From the NCBI GenBank assembly GCA_017482565.1, contig JAFUMO010000068.1, positions 1 through 64,000 on the forward strand: a stretch of 64,000 bases of DNA, written 5' to 3'. A program made the position numbers and the translations under genes. The DNA comes from Bacteroidales bacterium. GTDB lineage: Bacteria > Bacteroidota > Bacteroidia > Bacteroidales > UBA932. Positions 7,929 through 17,026 of this stretch are shown here, piece after piece (within the stretch, counting starts at the first letter, position 1; the number at the start of each line of letters is the position of its first letter). Below the pieces are notes generated by a model, which saw only the letters and a list, made by a program, of their open reading frames with translations, was not told where the DNA came from and made no database searches.

Positions 7929-8792
7929 ATGCAGAAGGAACTCACCATAATTCTGGGCCCCACAGGGGTGGGGAAGACAGATTATTCCATTGAACTGGCC
8001 AGGGAGTACGGTTCCCCCATAATAAACTGTGATTCCAGGCAGATATACAGGGAGATGGACATTGGTACCGCATCACCCACTGCAGGGCAGCTGGAGATGG
8101 TGCGGCATTATTTCATCCATACCCACAGCGTAACGCAATACTATACAGCAGGGCTGTATGAACTGGAGGCAATGGCTCTGCTGGAAGAACTCTTCAAGAC
8201 ACATGACAGGCTTGTGATGGTTGGGGGGAGCGGAATGTACATTGATGCATTGTGCAACGGCCTGGATGATTTCCCGCCTGCTGACCTGCAGCTGAGGGAT
8301 TCACTGATGAAGAGGCTGGAAGAGGAGGGGCTTGAAGGGCTTAGGAACGAGCTCAGGATTCTGGACAGGGTATCGTATGATACCATAGATATTGCGAATC
8401 CCCAGAGGGTGGTGAGGGCGCTGGAGGTGACGTTGCAGACAGGGCGCAAGTTCTCGGACTGGAAAAGTGCACCCAAAAAGGTCCGTCCATTTGCAATAAG
8501 GAAAATTGGAATAAACAGGGACAGGACGGAACTCTATGGGAGGATAAACCGCAGGGTTGACATGATGATGGAGGCCGGGCTCCTTGCGGAGGTTGAATCT
8601 CTGCTTCAGTACAGGGACCTGCCGGCACTAAAGACCGTGGGATACAGGGAAATCTTTGAATATATGGACGGGAAGCACTCCCTTGAGACGGCTGTTGAAC
8701 TGATAAAGCGGAATTCAAGGCACTATGCCAAGAAGCAGCTTACCTACTGGGGGCGTGACAAGGATATTGTGTGGATGCAGATGAAAGGTTGA
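7929..8792 (+). CDS. miaA: tRNA dimethylallyltransferase
   Basis: 287 aa. It adds a dimethylallyl group to A37 of tRNAs that read U-starting codons. Seen: the P-loop GPTGVGKT (10-17), NCDSRQIYREMDIGTASP, the GGSGMYIDAL block and a C-terminal YAKKQLTYW typical of MiaA. The length is slightly below the usual ~300. It follows the PRiA4-like gene by 8 bp and ends before a two-way terminator shared with recQ. Confidence 0.95.
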   Translation: MQKELTIILGPTGVGKTDYSIELAREYGSPIINCDSRQIYREMDIGTASPTAGQLEMVRHYFIHTHSVTQYYTAGLYELEAMALLEELFKTHDRLVMVGGSGMYIDALCNGLDDFPPADLQLRDSLMKRLEEEGLEGLRNELRILDRVSYDTIDIANPQRVVRALEVTLQTGRKFSDWKSAPKKVRPFAIRKIGINRDRTELYGRINRRVDMMMEAGLLAEVESLLQYRDLPALKTVGYREIFEYMDGKHSLETAVELIKRNSRHYAKKQLTYWGRDKDIVWMQMKG

Positions 8793-8837
8793 AAAGGATG
8801 GCCTTGCCCGGAGGCGGACTGGCCAGAAAATAAATGG

Positions 8838-8864
8838 TGGCCCAAAACTGTGATTTTTGGGCCA
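8838..8864. terminator. Terminator between miaA and recQ
   Basis: A perfect 10-bp stem, TGGCCCAAAA (8838-8847) with TTTTGGGCCA (8855-8864), 7-base loop, between the two convergent stop codons. The flanking T and A runs are short, so it is moderate in strength. Confidence 0.75.
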
Positions 8865-8872
8865 TCATTGTT

Positions 8873-11074
8873 TCAGTTGCCGAGTTCTGATATGAACTTG
8901 ATCCTTATCAGCCTCACCTCTTCCTCGGTATAGTCAGGGCCGAGCGCCTTCATTGCCTCAATTACAGAATCTGAAGTGGCCTCTTCCTTGAAATATTCGT
9001 AGATGTCATCCACCTTGTCCTCATCTATGATCATTCGGATGTAGTAATCTATGTTTATCTTGGTGCCGGCGCCTACAATGGCCTCAAGTTCATCATATAC
9101 CTGCTCAAGTTCCAGCTTCCTCGCATCTGCTATCTCGTCAAGAGGGATTTTCTTGTCAATGCTCTGTATGATGTAAACCTTATTAAGGGACTTGTTTGCC
9201 ACGCTCTTTACCACAAAGTCAGTAGGGCGTTCAATCTCGTTCTCCTCCACATATTTTGCAATGAGGCTTATGAATTCCCTACCGTATTTCCTGGCCTTCC
9301 CTTCTCCTACCCCCTGGCAGTTCTTCAGTTCATCCAGGGTTATGGGGTACATGATTGACATGTCCTCAAGTGAAGGGTCCCCGAATATCACAAATGAAGG
9401 GAGCTTCAGTTTCTTGGACATTGAATGCCTTACATCCTTGAGCATTGCCAGAAGTGCAGCGTCCCCGCCACCGCCCTGGTGCTTGGATGTCCCAATTGAA
9501 ACAACATCATCGTCATCATCAGTATTCACAAATTCCCTGTCTTCAGTTATCATAACAGAGTATGGGGCCTTGAGGAACTCCTCTCCCTTTTCCGTAACTG
9601 ACACAAGCCCGTATTTTTCCACATCCTTGCGGAGGAACTGCAACACTATGGCCTGCCTTATCACTGCCAGCCAGAAGCGGTGTCCCTTGTCCGGATTGAT
9701 TCCGAACCACTCCAGTTCGTTGTGGTTATATGATTTGGTGAGGGAGTTGTTTACACCTCCAAGGATATTGGCCAGATGGTCTGCCTTGAAGTTCTCCTTC
9801 ATCCCCTTTATCAGTTCAATCACAGTTGCAAGATACTCTTTCCCCTCAAACTGCTTTTTAGGGTAGAGGCAGTTGTCGCAGTTGCCGCAATTGTCCTGTG
9901 TGTATTGTTCTCCAAAATAGTTCAGGAGCGTCTTCCTCCTGCACTGGTTGGATTCCGCATATGCTATTGTGTCGTTTATCAGCTGGCGCCCAATCTCCTG
10001 TTCTGCAAGAGGCTTGCTCTGCATGAACTTCTCCAGCTTCTGTATGTCCTTGTAGCTGTAGAAAGTGATGCATTGCCCCTCACCTCCGTCTCTTCCTGCC
10101 CTGCCGGTCTCCTGGTAGTACCCTTCAAGGCTCTTTGGTATGTTGTAGTGTATCACAAAGCGTACATCGGGCTTGTCGATTCCCATGCCGAATGCAATTG
10201 TTGCCACAATTACGTCAACCTCCTCCATAAGGAACAGGTCCTGGTTGGTGGACCTTGTGGCCGCATCAAGCCCGGCATGGTATGGTCTGGCCTTTATGCC
10301 GTTGACATTAAGCAGCTCAGCAAGCTCCTCCACCTTTTTACGGCTGAGGCAGTAGATGATGCCGGATTTGCCCGGATTCCCCTTTATGAACTTGATGATC
10401 TCCTTCTCTGTGTTAACCTTCGGCCTCATTTCATAATAGAGATTCTTCCTGTTGAAAGAAGACTTGAATACCTTGGCATCTGACATTCCCAGGTTCTTCT
10501 GTATGTCTGACTGCACCTTGGGTGTTGCGGTTGCCGTAAGGGCTATGATGGGGGCCTTCCCTATCTCGTTCACAATAGGCTGTATTTTCCTGTATTCAGG
10601 TCTGAAGTCATGCCCCCATTCAGATATGCAATGCGCCTCATCCACTGCATAGAATGAAATCCTGCATTGGCGCAGCAACTGTATGTTCTCCTCTTTGGTA
10701 AGTGATTCAGGTGCTACATACAGAAGTTTTGTGGCTCCCGACAGCAGATCGTCCTTAACCTCCTGGAGCTGTGTCTTGTTGAGGGAAGAGTTGAGGAAAT
10801 GGGCAATTCCGTCCTTGTTGGCAACAAAGCCGCGGATTGCATCAACCTGGTTTTTCATGAGCGCAATAAGTGGGGAAATGACTATTGCTGTGCCTGGCAT
10901 TACAAGGGCCGGCAGCTGGTAGCAGAGTGATTTTCCACCGCCCGTAGGCATGAGCACAAATGTATTGTTGCCTTCTATCAGATGTCTGATAACGGCCTCC
11001 TGGTCTCCCTTGAAAGAGTCAAAACCAAAGAACTCCTTCAACTTCCCGTGTAGGATTTCAGATGTTACCTGCAT
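8873..11074 (-). CDS. recQ: ATP-dependent DNA helicase RecQ
   Basis: 733 aa, longer than E. coli RecQ (~610). Seen in order: Walker A GGGKS (45-49), DEAH box (145-148) followed by CISEWGHDFRPEY, helicase motif VI QETGRAGRDG, a four-Cys zinc site (CRRKTLL...CGNCDNC), the RQC winged helix, an HRDC domain (KKLKLPSFVIFGD...GVGEGKARKYG) and a ~110-residue C-terminal helical extension. It unwinds DNA 3' to 5' in recombination and fork repair. Monocistronic and divergent from kpsF. Confidence 0.95.
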   Translation of the reverse strand: MQVTSEILHGKLKEFFGFDSFKGDQEAVIRHLIEGNNTFVLMPTGGGKSLCYQLPALVMPGTAIVISPLIALMKNQVDAIRGFVANKDGIAHFLNSSLNKTQLQEVKDDLLSGATKLLYVAPESLTKEENIQLLRQCRISFYAVDEAHCISEWGHDFRPEYRKIQPIVNEIGKAPIIALTATATPKVQSDIQKNLGMSDAKVFKSSFNRKNLYYEMRPKVNTEKEIIKFIKGNPGKSGIIYCLSRKKVEELAELLNVNGIKARPYHAGLDAATRSTNQDLFLMEEVDVIVATIAFGMGIDKPDVRFVIHYNIPKSLEGYYQETGRAGRDGGEGQCITFYSYKDIQKLEKFMQSKPLAEQEIGRQLINDTIAYAESNQCRRKTLLNYFGEQYTQDNCGNCDNCLYPKKQFEGKEYLATVIELIKGMKENFKADHLANILGGVNNSLTKSYNHNELEWFGINPDKGHRFWLAVIRQAIVLQFLRKDVEKYGLVSVTEKGEEFLKAPYSVMITEDREFVNTDDDDDVVSIGTSKHQGGGGDAALLAMLKDVRHSMSKKLKLPSFVIFGDPSLEDMSIMYPITLDELKNCQGVGEGKARKYGREFISLIAKYVEENEIERPTDFVVKSVANKSLNKVYIIQSIDKKIPLDEIADARKLELEQVYDELEAIVGAGTKINIDYYIRMIIDEDKVDDIYEYFKEEATSDSVIEAMKALGPDYTEEEVRLIRIKFISELGN

Positions 11075-11113
11075 ACAAATACAAAAAATAATGGGGTGAA
11101 CTCTCTTTTTTCT

Positions 11114-11121
11114 TACCTTTG
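11114..11121 (+). promoter_or_regulatory. -7 box of the kpsF promoter
   Basis: TACCTTTG, 45 bp before the ATG at 11167, in the 92-bp divergent spacer between recQ and kpsF. Confidence 0.55.
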
Positions 11122-11166
11122 TGGCTCTAAGTTACCTATTAGTTTATTTTCTACAAAATTTTTTTT

Positions 11167-12138
11167 ATGGAGAAGGTGCAAATGGATTTGAAGGAATTGG
11201 CCGTTAGCGTGATTGACAAGGAGGCCAGGGCAGTGGAGAAACTCAAGCCATATATTGATGATGAATTTGTGGATGTACTCAATCTTATATATGGTTCAAA
11301 AGGACGCCTCATAATAACAGGAATAGGTAAGAGCGCAATCATAGGCAGCAAGATTGTGGCAACCCTCAATTCAACCGGAACCCCTTCCATCTTCATGCAT
11401 GCGGCGGATGCAATCCACGGGGATTTGGGCATTATCCAGCCTGATGATGTGGTGATGTGCATCTCAAAGAGCGGCAATACACCGGAGATAAAGGTTCTGG
11501 TGCCGCTTATCAGGAGGATGGGAAACAAGCTTGTGGCAATGGTGTCGAATGTGGATTCATATCTCGGGCAGCATTCTGATTATATAGTGAGGGCAACAGT
11601 TGATGCCGAGGCATGTCCAAACAATCTTGCCCCTACCTCCAGTACAACCACCCAGCTTGTCATGGGTGATGCGCTCGCTGTGTGCCTGCTCAAGATGAGG
11701 GGGTTCTCTCCGGAGGATTTTGCAAGATACCATCCTGGAGGCTCCTTGGGCAAGAGGCTTTATCTGAGGGTGGAGGATGTCTATGACAAGGAACTGAGAC
11801 CTCTGGTATCTCCAGATGAGACAATCCAGAACACAATCATAAACATATCCCAGAACAGGTTGGGGGCAACTGTGGTTCTTGATGGGGACAATTCTGTACT
11901 GGGCATAATTACAGACGGTGACGTAAGGCGGATGGTGGAGAAGGGTGAGCCGCTGGGAACCCTTGCGGCAAAGGATATAATGAGCCGCAACCCAAAGGTG
12001 ATAGACAAGAAGGAGCTTGCCGTAAATGCATTCAGTATTATGGAGAAGAACAAAATAACATCAGTGATTGTTCTTGATGAAGGCAGGTATGCGGGGCTTA
12101 TACATATCCATGATGTGCTCCGTGAGGGAATAGTATAG
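11167..12138 (+). CDS. kpsF: Arabinose-5-phosphate isomerase, KpsF/GutQ family
   Basis: 323 aa, the normal length. An N-terminal SIS domain (GRLIITGIGKSAIIGSKI, CISKSGNTPEI, LAPTSSTTTQL) is followed by two CBS domains (VEDVYDKELRPL... and AAKDIMSRNPKV...). It interconverts ribulose 5-phosphate and arabinose 5-phosphate, the first step towards Kdo of lipopolysaccharide. A second in-frame ATG five codons later is possible. Confidence 0.93.
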   Translation: MEKVQMDLKELAVSVIDKEARAVEKLKPYIDDEFVDVLNLIYGSKGRLIITGIGKSAIIGSKIVATLNSTGTPSIFMHAADAIHGDLGIIQPDDVVMCISKSGNTPEIKVLVPLIRRMGNKLVAMVSNVDSYLGQHSDYIVRATVDAEACPNNLAPTSSTTTQLVMGDALAVCLLKMRGFSPEDFARYHPGGSLGKRLYLRVEDVYDKELRPLVSPDETIQNTIINISQNRLGATVVLDGDNSVLGIITDGDVRRMVEKGEPLGTLAAKDIMSRNPKVIDKKELAVNAFSIMEKNKITSVIVLDEGRYAGLIHIHDVLREGIV

Positions 12139-12156
12139 CAGTTTGCTGAAAAATGC

Positions 12157-12164
12157 TATCTTTG
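12157..12164 (+). promoter_or_regulatory. -7 box upstream of nhaA
   Basis: TATCTTTG between the kpsF stop (12138) and the nhaA ATG (12191). No -33 TTG at the expected distance. Confidence 0.5.
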
Positions 12165-12190
12165 TTTCTTTTACTTTATACTTTTAAATA

Positions 12191-13543
12191 ATGGCTCCGA
12201 GGAATCCGGTAATAGCAACCAATATCTATTTCAGGAATTTTCTGAACAGTTTCCTGCACAACGAATCAATAGGGGGGATTGTTCTCATGTTCTGCTCCCT
12301 TGTGGCGTTGTTGTGTGCAAATGTACCCCAGCTGGGATTCCTGCATGATATATGGAAAACGGATATGGGGTTCACTATAGGGAGCTTCTCCCTTGAGATG
12401 ACACTTGAACATTGGATAAATGATGCCCTCATGGCGGTGTTTTTCTTTGTTGTGGGGCTGGAGATAAAGAGGGAGATGATGGTTGGGGAACTCTCATCAA
12501 TCAAACAGGCTGCCCTCCCTATCCTTGCAGCGGTAGGAGGAATGATTGTGCCGGCTGCCATATATGCGTCTTTCAACTGGTCTGATCCGGAAAGCCTGTC
12601 GGGATGGGGAATACCTATGGCTACCGATATTGCCTTTGCGTTGGGTGTCCTTTCACTTCTTGGCAGGAGGGCTCCTCTGGGACTCAAGGTTTTCCTTACT
12701 GCATTGGCCATAGTGGATGACCTGGGGGCAATAGTGGTGCTTGCAATATTCTATCCGAGCCATGCGCTACATCTGGATATGCTCATATATGCGGCAATTG
12801 TGGTCATGTTCCTGCTGGCCCTCAACAAGGCAAGGGTGAACAGGCCCCTGCTCTATGTCCTGCCTGGAATCCTGTTGTGGTATTTCATTTTCCAGTCCGG
12901 CATACACGCCACAATCTCGGGTGTCATACTGGCCCTTACCATACCATCCAAGACTGTAATTAATGAGGTGAGGTTTTCCGTAAGCCTCAAGTATTGGCTG
13001 GCAAGGTTCAGGGAGGTGAGCAACAGCGAGGTGGAGGTGCTTGCAAATCCGGCACAGCACCATATAATACATCAGCTTCACAAGAATGTGAACAATATAA
13101 ACCCGCTCATGCACCGTTTTGAGGCGGAACTGCATCCGTGGGTCACATTCTTCATCATGCCGGTCTTTGCACTTGCAAATGCAGGGGTGGAGCTGTCGGG
13201 AGGCCTACTCCAGTTCCCTGTGTCTCCGGTTGCGGCGGGTATATTCTTCGGGCTTCTTGTGGGGAAACCTGTAGGTATATTCCTTTTCAGCTGGGTGGCT
13301 GTAAAAAGTGGAATAGCAAAGCTTCCCGGGGGGACAAAATGGAAACAGATATTTGCCCTGGGCATAATTGCCGGAATAGGATTTACCATGTCCATATTCA
13401 TTGATGGCCTGGCCTTTAGGAATGAAACACTGGTGAACATTGGCAAGGCGGCCATTCTTGGCACTTCGCTGGTGGCTGCGCTGCTTGGATGCGTTGCGGT
13501 ATATGTGACATCGGGTAATGGAAACAATAACAATAACAAATAA
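12191..13543 (+). CDS. nhaA: Na+/H+ antiporter NhaA
   Basis: 450 aa, inner-membrane protein with about 12 hydrophobic segments. Seen: MATDIAFALGVL (the Thr-Asp of the discontinuous helix) and LTALAIVDDLGAI with the paired Asp of the ion site. A soluble loop of ~50 residues near 270-325 (LKYWLARFREVSNSEVEVL...HQLHKNVNNIN) is also present in other long NhaA forms. It exports sodium in exchange for protons. The FKBP gene follows after 12 bp. Confidence 0.94.
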   Translation: MAPRNPVIATNIYFRNFLNSFLHNESIGGIVLMFCSLVALLCANVPQLGFLHDIWKTDMGFTIGSFSLEMTLEHWINDALMAVFFFVVGLEIKREMMVGELSSIKQAALPILAAVGGMIVPAAIYASFNWSDPESLSGWGIPMATDIAFALGVLSLLGRRAPLGLKVFLTALAIVDDLGAIVVLAIFYPSHALHLDMLIYAAIVVMFLLALNKARVNRPLLYVLPGILLWYFIFQSGIHATISGVILALTIPSKTVINEVRFSVSLKYWLARFREVSNSEVEVLANPAQHHIIHQLHKNVNNINPLMHRFEAELHPWVTFFIMPVFALANAGVELSGGLLQFPVSPVAAGIFFGLLVGKPVGIFLFSWVAVKSGIAKLPGGTKWKQIFALGIIAGIGFTMSIFIDGLAFRNETLVNIGKAAILGTSLVAALLGCVAVYVTSGNGNNNNNK

Positions 13544-13555
13544 AAACAAAGTGAG

Positions 13556-14263
13556 ATGAAAGTATTGAAATTTTTGGCTGCAGGAGTTCTTGCAGGAGTG
13601 ATGTTCGCTTCTTGTGGAGGTAACACACAACCTCAGATTGAGGGAATTACAAAGGCAGAGACTGACTCTGTAAGTTATGCTATCGGAGTGTCTTTTGGCC
13701 AGATGATCAAAGGCTCAGGCATTGTTGGCGTGAATTATTCTGAGGTGGTAAAGGCAATGAAGGATGTTGAAGCAGGCAAGGAGACAAAAATTACGGCACA
13801 GGAGTCAGGTATGGTAATCAATACATACATTACAAAGGTGCAGATGGCACTCCAGAGGCAGAAAGCTGAGGAGCAGGCAGATTTTATGGCAGCAAACAAG
13901 GCCAAAGAGGGCGTTGTTGAGACAGAGAGCGGCCTGCAGTACAAGATTGAGAATCCTGGTAACGATGTGAAGGCAAGCCCTACTAATACTGTTGAGGTAA
14001 ACTACAAGGGTACTTTGCTTGACGGTACAGTGTTTGATTCCTCTTATGACAGGGGTGAGAGTGCAAAATTCCCTCTCAACAGGGTTATCTCCGGCTGGAC
14101 TGAAGGTATGCAGCTTGTAGGTGAAGGCGGCAAGATTACCCTGTGGGTTCCATATGAGCTCGGTTACGGTTCAAGGCAGATGAGTGAGGATCTTCCTGCT
14201 TTCTCAACCCTCATCTTTGAGGTTGAGCTTATTAAGGTAAACAAGGCTGAGGAGAAGAAATAG
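13556..14263 (+). CDS. FKBP-type peptidyl-prolyl isomerase, lipoprotein
   Basis: 235 aa. A lipoprotein signal with lipobox FASC (Cys about 21) anchors it to the membrane, facing the periplasm. An N-terminal helical dimerisation domain (FKBP_N: SYAIGVSFGQMIKGS...) precedes the catalytic FKBP domain (VEVNYKGTLLDGTVFDSSYDRGE, FPLNRVISGWTEGMQLV, LWVPYELGYGS). Similar to FkpA/Mip chaperone-isomerases that help outer-membrane and periplasmic proteins fold. It is followed 2 bp later by the DUF3127 gene, so the two are probably co-translated although one protein is exported and the other is cytoplasmic. Confidence 0.92.
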   Translation: MKVLKFLAAGVLAGVMFASCGGNTQPQIEGITKAETDSVSYAIGVSFGQMIKGSGIVGVNYSEVVKAMKDVEAGKETKITAQESGMVINTYITKVQMALQRQKAEEQADFMAANKAKEGVVETESGLQYKIENPGNDVKASPTNTVEVNYKGTLLDGTVFDSSYDRGESAKFPLNRVISGWTEGMQLVGEGGKITLWVPYELGYGSRQMSEDLPAFSTLIFEVELIKVNKAEEKK

Positions 14264-14265
14264 AG

Positions 14266-14628
14266 ATGGCTATGGATATAAGATGCAGGCTTCTTGACAA
14301 GCTTGCCGTACAGAGCGGTACAAGTGCCAGAGGGCCTTGGAGCAAACAGGACTTCATTGTTGAGACAATAGAACAGTATCCCAGAAAGATATGTATGAAT
14401 GTATGGGGTCAGGAGAAGGTGAATGAACTTGTATCATTCAATGCCGGGGAGCAGCTTATTGTTTCTGTGAACATTGAGTCAAGAGAGTTCAACGGACGCT
14501 GGTACACAGACGTGAGGGCGTGGAGAATCCAAAGGGAAGGGACCCAGGAGGTTCCTGCCGCACCTCAGGGAGACCCGTTCATGAACATTGTCTCTGAGGA
14601 GGATGACGGCGGTGATCTGCCTTTCTAG
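14266..14628 (+). CDS. DUF3127 protein with an SSB-like acidic tail
   Basis: 120 aa, no signal peptide. Residues ~3-95 match the DUF3127 pattern (GPWSKQDFIVETIEQYPRK, then VWGQEKV, FNGRWYTDVRAWRI), a small OB-fold-like family confined largely to Bacteroidota. The end is an acidic linker closing with GGDLPF, very like the DDDLPF/DDDIPF tip through which single-stranded-DNA-binding proteins recruit RecQ, exonuclease I and PriA. The function is not known; single-strand nucleic acid binding is my inference. Start at 14266 or at the second ATG 14272. Confidence 0.75.
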   Translation: MAMDIRCRLLDKLAVQSGTSARGPWSKQDFIVETIEQYPRKICMNVWGQEKVNELVSFNAGEQLIVSVNIESREFNGRWYTDVRAWRIQREGTQEVPAAPQGDPFMNIVSEEDDGGDLPF

Positions 14629-14648
14629 TATAAAAATGTAATTTAATG

Positions 14649-14699
14649 GCCGGTTTCCATTTTGGGTATATCCCTGAATTTGGAGACCGGCTTTTTTTA
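14649..14699 (+). terminator. Terminator after the DUF3127 gene
   Basis: An 11-bp stem, GCCGGTTTCCA (about 14649-14659) with TGGAGACCGGC (14681-14691), one wobble, with a 21-base loop holding a small inner hairpin. It is followed by seven T. Confidence 0.85.
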
Positions 14700-14708
14700 G
14701 TATATTTG
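14680..14708 (+). promoter_or_regulatory. Promoter of the 762-aa protein gene
   Basis: -33 TTG at 14680-14682, an 18-bp gap and -7 box TATATTTG at 14701-14708, 26 bp before the ATG at 14735. As at the porin gene, the -33 triplet lies in the 3' arm of the upstream terminator. Confidence 0.65.
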
Positions 14709-14734
14709 CAAATTACTATGTATACTGGCGTCTG

Positions 14735-17023
14735 ATGAGCACTAACAGGAAGATATTGTTGTGGGGTACCGCTGCCGTTATGGCATTGGTTGCCGTTGTT
14801 GCATTTCTTTTTATGAACCTCTCTTCCGGCGGGGGGAAGGAGGAATTCGTGCTTTCCGATACAGATATTTCAGTATATCACGGCATTCCCAGCGATGCGG
14901 TTGCCATATTGGACTTCAAGCATCTGGGGGATTACCGTTTCCTGATGTGTGACACCCTGTCTCCCCTGTATCTCCTCCTTGATGAAAAGAGCGGCCTTGC
15001 GGGTTTCCAGGGCAGGCTGCTGGAGCAGGGCCACCTTTCGCAGCTTCCGTTTGCATATTCGCTCCACTACTCTGCAAAGAACAGTGTGTCTTTCCTGCAG
15101 ATAATTGATCTTGATGGTGTCTCAGGGGAGGAGGCGGACAACCTTTTCAAGGGGAGTGAGCCGCAGAGAAGATATAATGGAGCCACAATCCATTCTTTTC
15201 CCGACGGATTGCTGGCAGCCTGCCATAAGGGGCTCCTTCTTGCAAGTTCATCCTCTTATGTGCTGGAGAGTTCCATCAGGCATCTGGAAAACAGCACCTC
15301 CATACTCGATAACATGGAATTTGAGGATCTGTTGAGGGCCAACGGATCATTCTCGGGAGTATATATAAACCATAACCAGATAGGCAAGCTCTTCTCCGGA
15401 GTGGTTGAGAGGGATTTCCTCGGCTATTCGGACTTCTTCATGAAGTTTACCTCATGGAGCTGTTTCAGGACCGTTGCACAGCCGGGCCGGCTTACACTTG
15501 ACGGGTATCTGGAGAACGGGAAGGATGAATCAAGGTTCTCAAACATCATGGCAGGCCAGAGTGCTGCCAAAAGCCGTATGGGGGAGATTCTCCCTGCAAC
15601 CGCCGTTTTTGCAGTTTCCATACCTGCATCTGACATGAAGGGGTATCTGAGGGCCCACAGGCTTTATCTGGAGATGCAGAAGAAGTCAGGTACTTTTGCC
15701 TATCTGCAGAAGCTGGCAAAGGGGGAAAGAGGTGTGGAACCGGCAAGGTGGGTGGATTCCCTGGCAATCGAGGAGCTTGTGAGTGCCTACTGCAAGTTTG
15801 GGGAGAAGTGTGAGTGGATTACGGCTATAAGGGGAAAACAGCAGTTCGGGCTCAACAGTATGATATCGGCAGTGGTGGACAGGGACAAGGAGGCTGTTCC
15901 GCAGCCATTTGCCTATAAAGGATATCTTGCTTCTGTGTTCGGGAAGCTGTTCTCATGGTGCGATGAAGAGTACAGCTGTACCATAGGCCCGTGGACAATA
16001 CTTGGTCCCAAGAAGATTCTGGATGATTTTGCCAATGGAAGCGCGTTATATTTCAACCTTGAGGATTACCTTTCACAGACACCGGTTTCCGGGTATCTCT
16101 CTAAGGAGGCATCCGTGAAGCTGGTTGCCAATCTTAAGGAGGGTGGCGATTCTGTCCTTCAGGTCTTCAAGCCCTATGAAAGGGGATGTATGAGAAGGCA
16201 GCTGGACAGCAACAACTTTGAGTACCTTACGGCTGACATTTTTCCTGAGGGGGGCAATGTGGCGGCCGGGATAAATCTGTATGCATCAAATCTGGCTGAA
16301 CTCCCCAAGCCAAAGGAGAGGGATGAGCAGATGCAGATGAACTTTGAGATAGACAGTACGATAAATCTGCCGCAGGGGCCCTTCAAGGTGAGGGATGTGG
16401 CCAAGAAGGCGGATGCATATCTGGAGCAGCTGCCCAACATGAGGCTGCGTTATATGGATGCCAAAAGGAAGGGCGTGTGGGCCATACCTTTCAATACCCC
16501 TATATGCGGCTACGTGGAGCAGATAGACCTCTATGGGAATGGCAGGCTGCAGATGCTGTTTGCTTCAGAAGACAAGCTGTATCTGCTGGACAGGCTCGGA
16601 AGGTTTGTGTACGGATATCCTGCAAGGCTGCCCAAGAGGGTTGTCATGGGACCGCAGCTCCACAAGGACCTTAAAGGGATGAAATATTCGGTCATGCTCC
16701 TCAATGAGGACAATACCATTTCCTGGTATGATGTTTCAGGCAAGCCGGTGCCGGGATGGGAAGATATTGCTGCACTGGAGTTCGTTAAGGAGCTTCCGCA
16801 GCTCAAGGAGCTTGGCGGTACTTTATATTGGGTGCTCAGGGCTCCATCACAGCAGCTGCTCTATACAATAGACGGCAGGAGGGTTGTGATGCAGGACAAG
16901 AAAAAGAAGATAGACAGGGAACAGGAGATTGTGTTTGAGGGGAACGGGTCCCTGAGGGTAAAATGTACTGATGGCAAGGAGTATATATGGAACCTTGCCA
17001 CGGGAAAGACAAAAAAGGTTTAA
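14735..17023 (+). CDS. Unknown membrane-anchored protein with propeller-like C-terminus
   Basis: 762 aa; I do not recognise a named family. A single hydrophobic segment at about 8-29, without a lipobox, suggests an inner-membrane anchor with ~730 residues in the periplasm. Residues ~35-540 contain SDAVAILDFKHL-type and SLAIEEL-type blocks resembling long Bacteroidales proteins annotated only as hypothetical or DUF3352-like. Residues ~585-760 look like repeated short beta-hairpins (GNGRLQMLFASEDKLYLLD, NEDNTISWYD, YTIDGRRVV), as in beta-propeller blades. It is followed at 3 bp by the DUF4834 gene and then by an ABC exporter, so it probably belongs to one envelope-related transcript. Confidence 0.75.
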   Translation: MSTNRKILLWGTAAVMALVAVVAFLFMNLSSGGGKEEFVLSDTDISVYHGIPSDAVAILDFKHLGDYRFLMCDTLSPLYLLLDEKSGLAGFQGRLLEQGHLSQLPFAYSLHYSAKNSVSFLQIIDLDGVSGEEADNLFKGSEPQRRYNGATIHSFPDGLLAACHKGLLLASSSSYVLESSIRHLENSTSILDNMEFEDLLRANGSFSGVYINHNQIGKLFSGVVERDFLGYSDFFMKFTSWSCFRTVAQPGRLTLDGYLENGKDESRFSNIMAGQSAAKSRMGEILPATAVFAVSIPASDMKGYLRAHRLYLEMQKKSGTFAYLQKLAKGERGVEPARWVDSLAIEELVSAYCKFGEKCEWITAIRGKQQFGLNSMISAVVDRDKEAVPQPFAYKGYLASVFGKLFSWCDEEYSCTIGPWTILGPKKILDDFANGSALYFNLEDYLSQTPVSGYLSKEASVKLVANLKEGGDSVLQVFKPYERGCMRRQLDSNNFEYLTADIFPEGGNVAAGINLYASNLAELPKPKERDEQMQMNFEIDSTINLPQGPFKVRDVAKKADAYLEQLPNMRLRYMDAKRKGVWAIPFNTPICGYVEQIDLYGNGRLQMLFASEDKLYLLDRLGRFVYGYPARLPKRVVMGPQLHKDLKGMKYSVMLLNEDNTISWYDVSGKPVPGWEDIAALEFVKELPQLKELGGTLYWVLRAPSQQLLYTIDGRRVVMQDKKKKIDREQEIVFEGNGSLRVKCTDGKEYIWNLATGKTKKV

Positions 17024-17026
17024 AGG

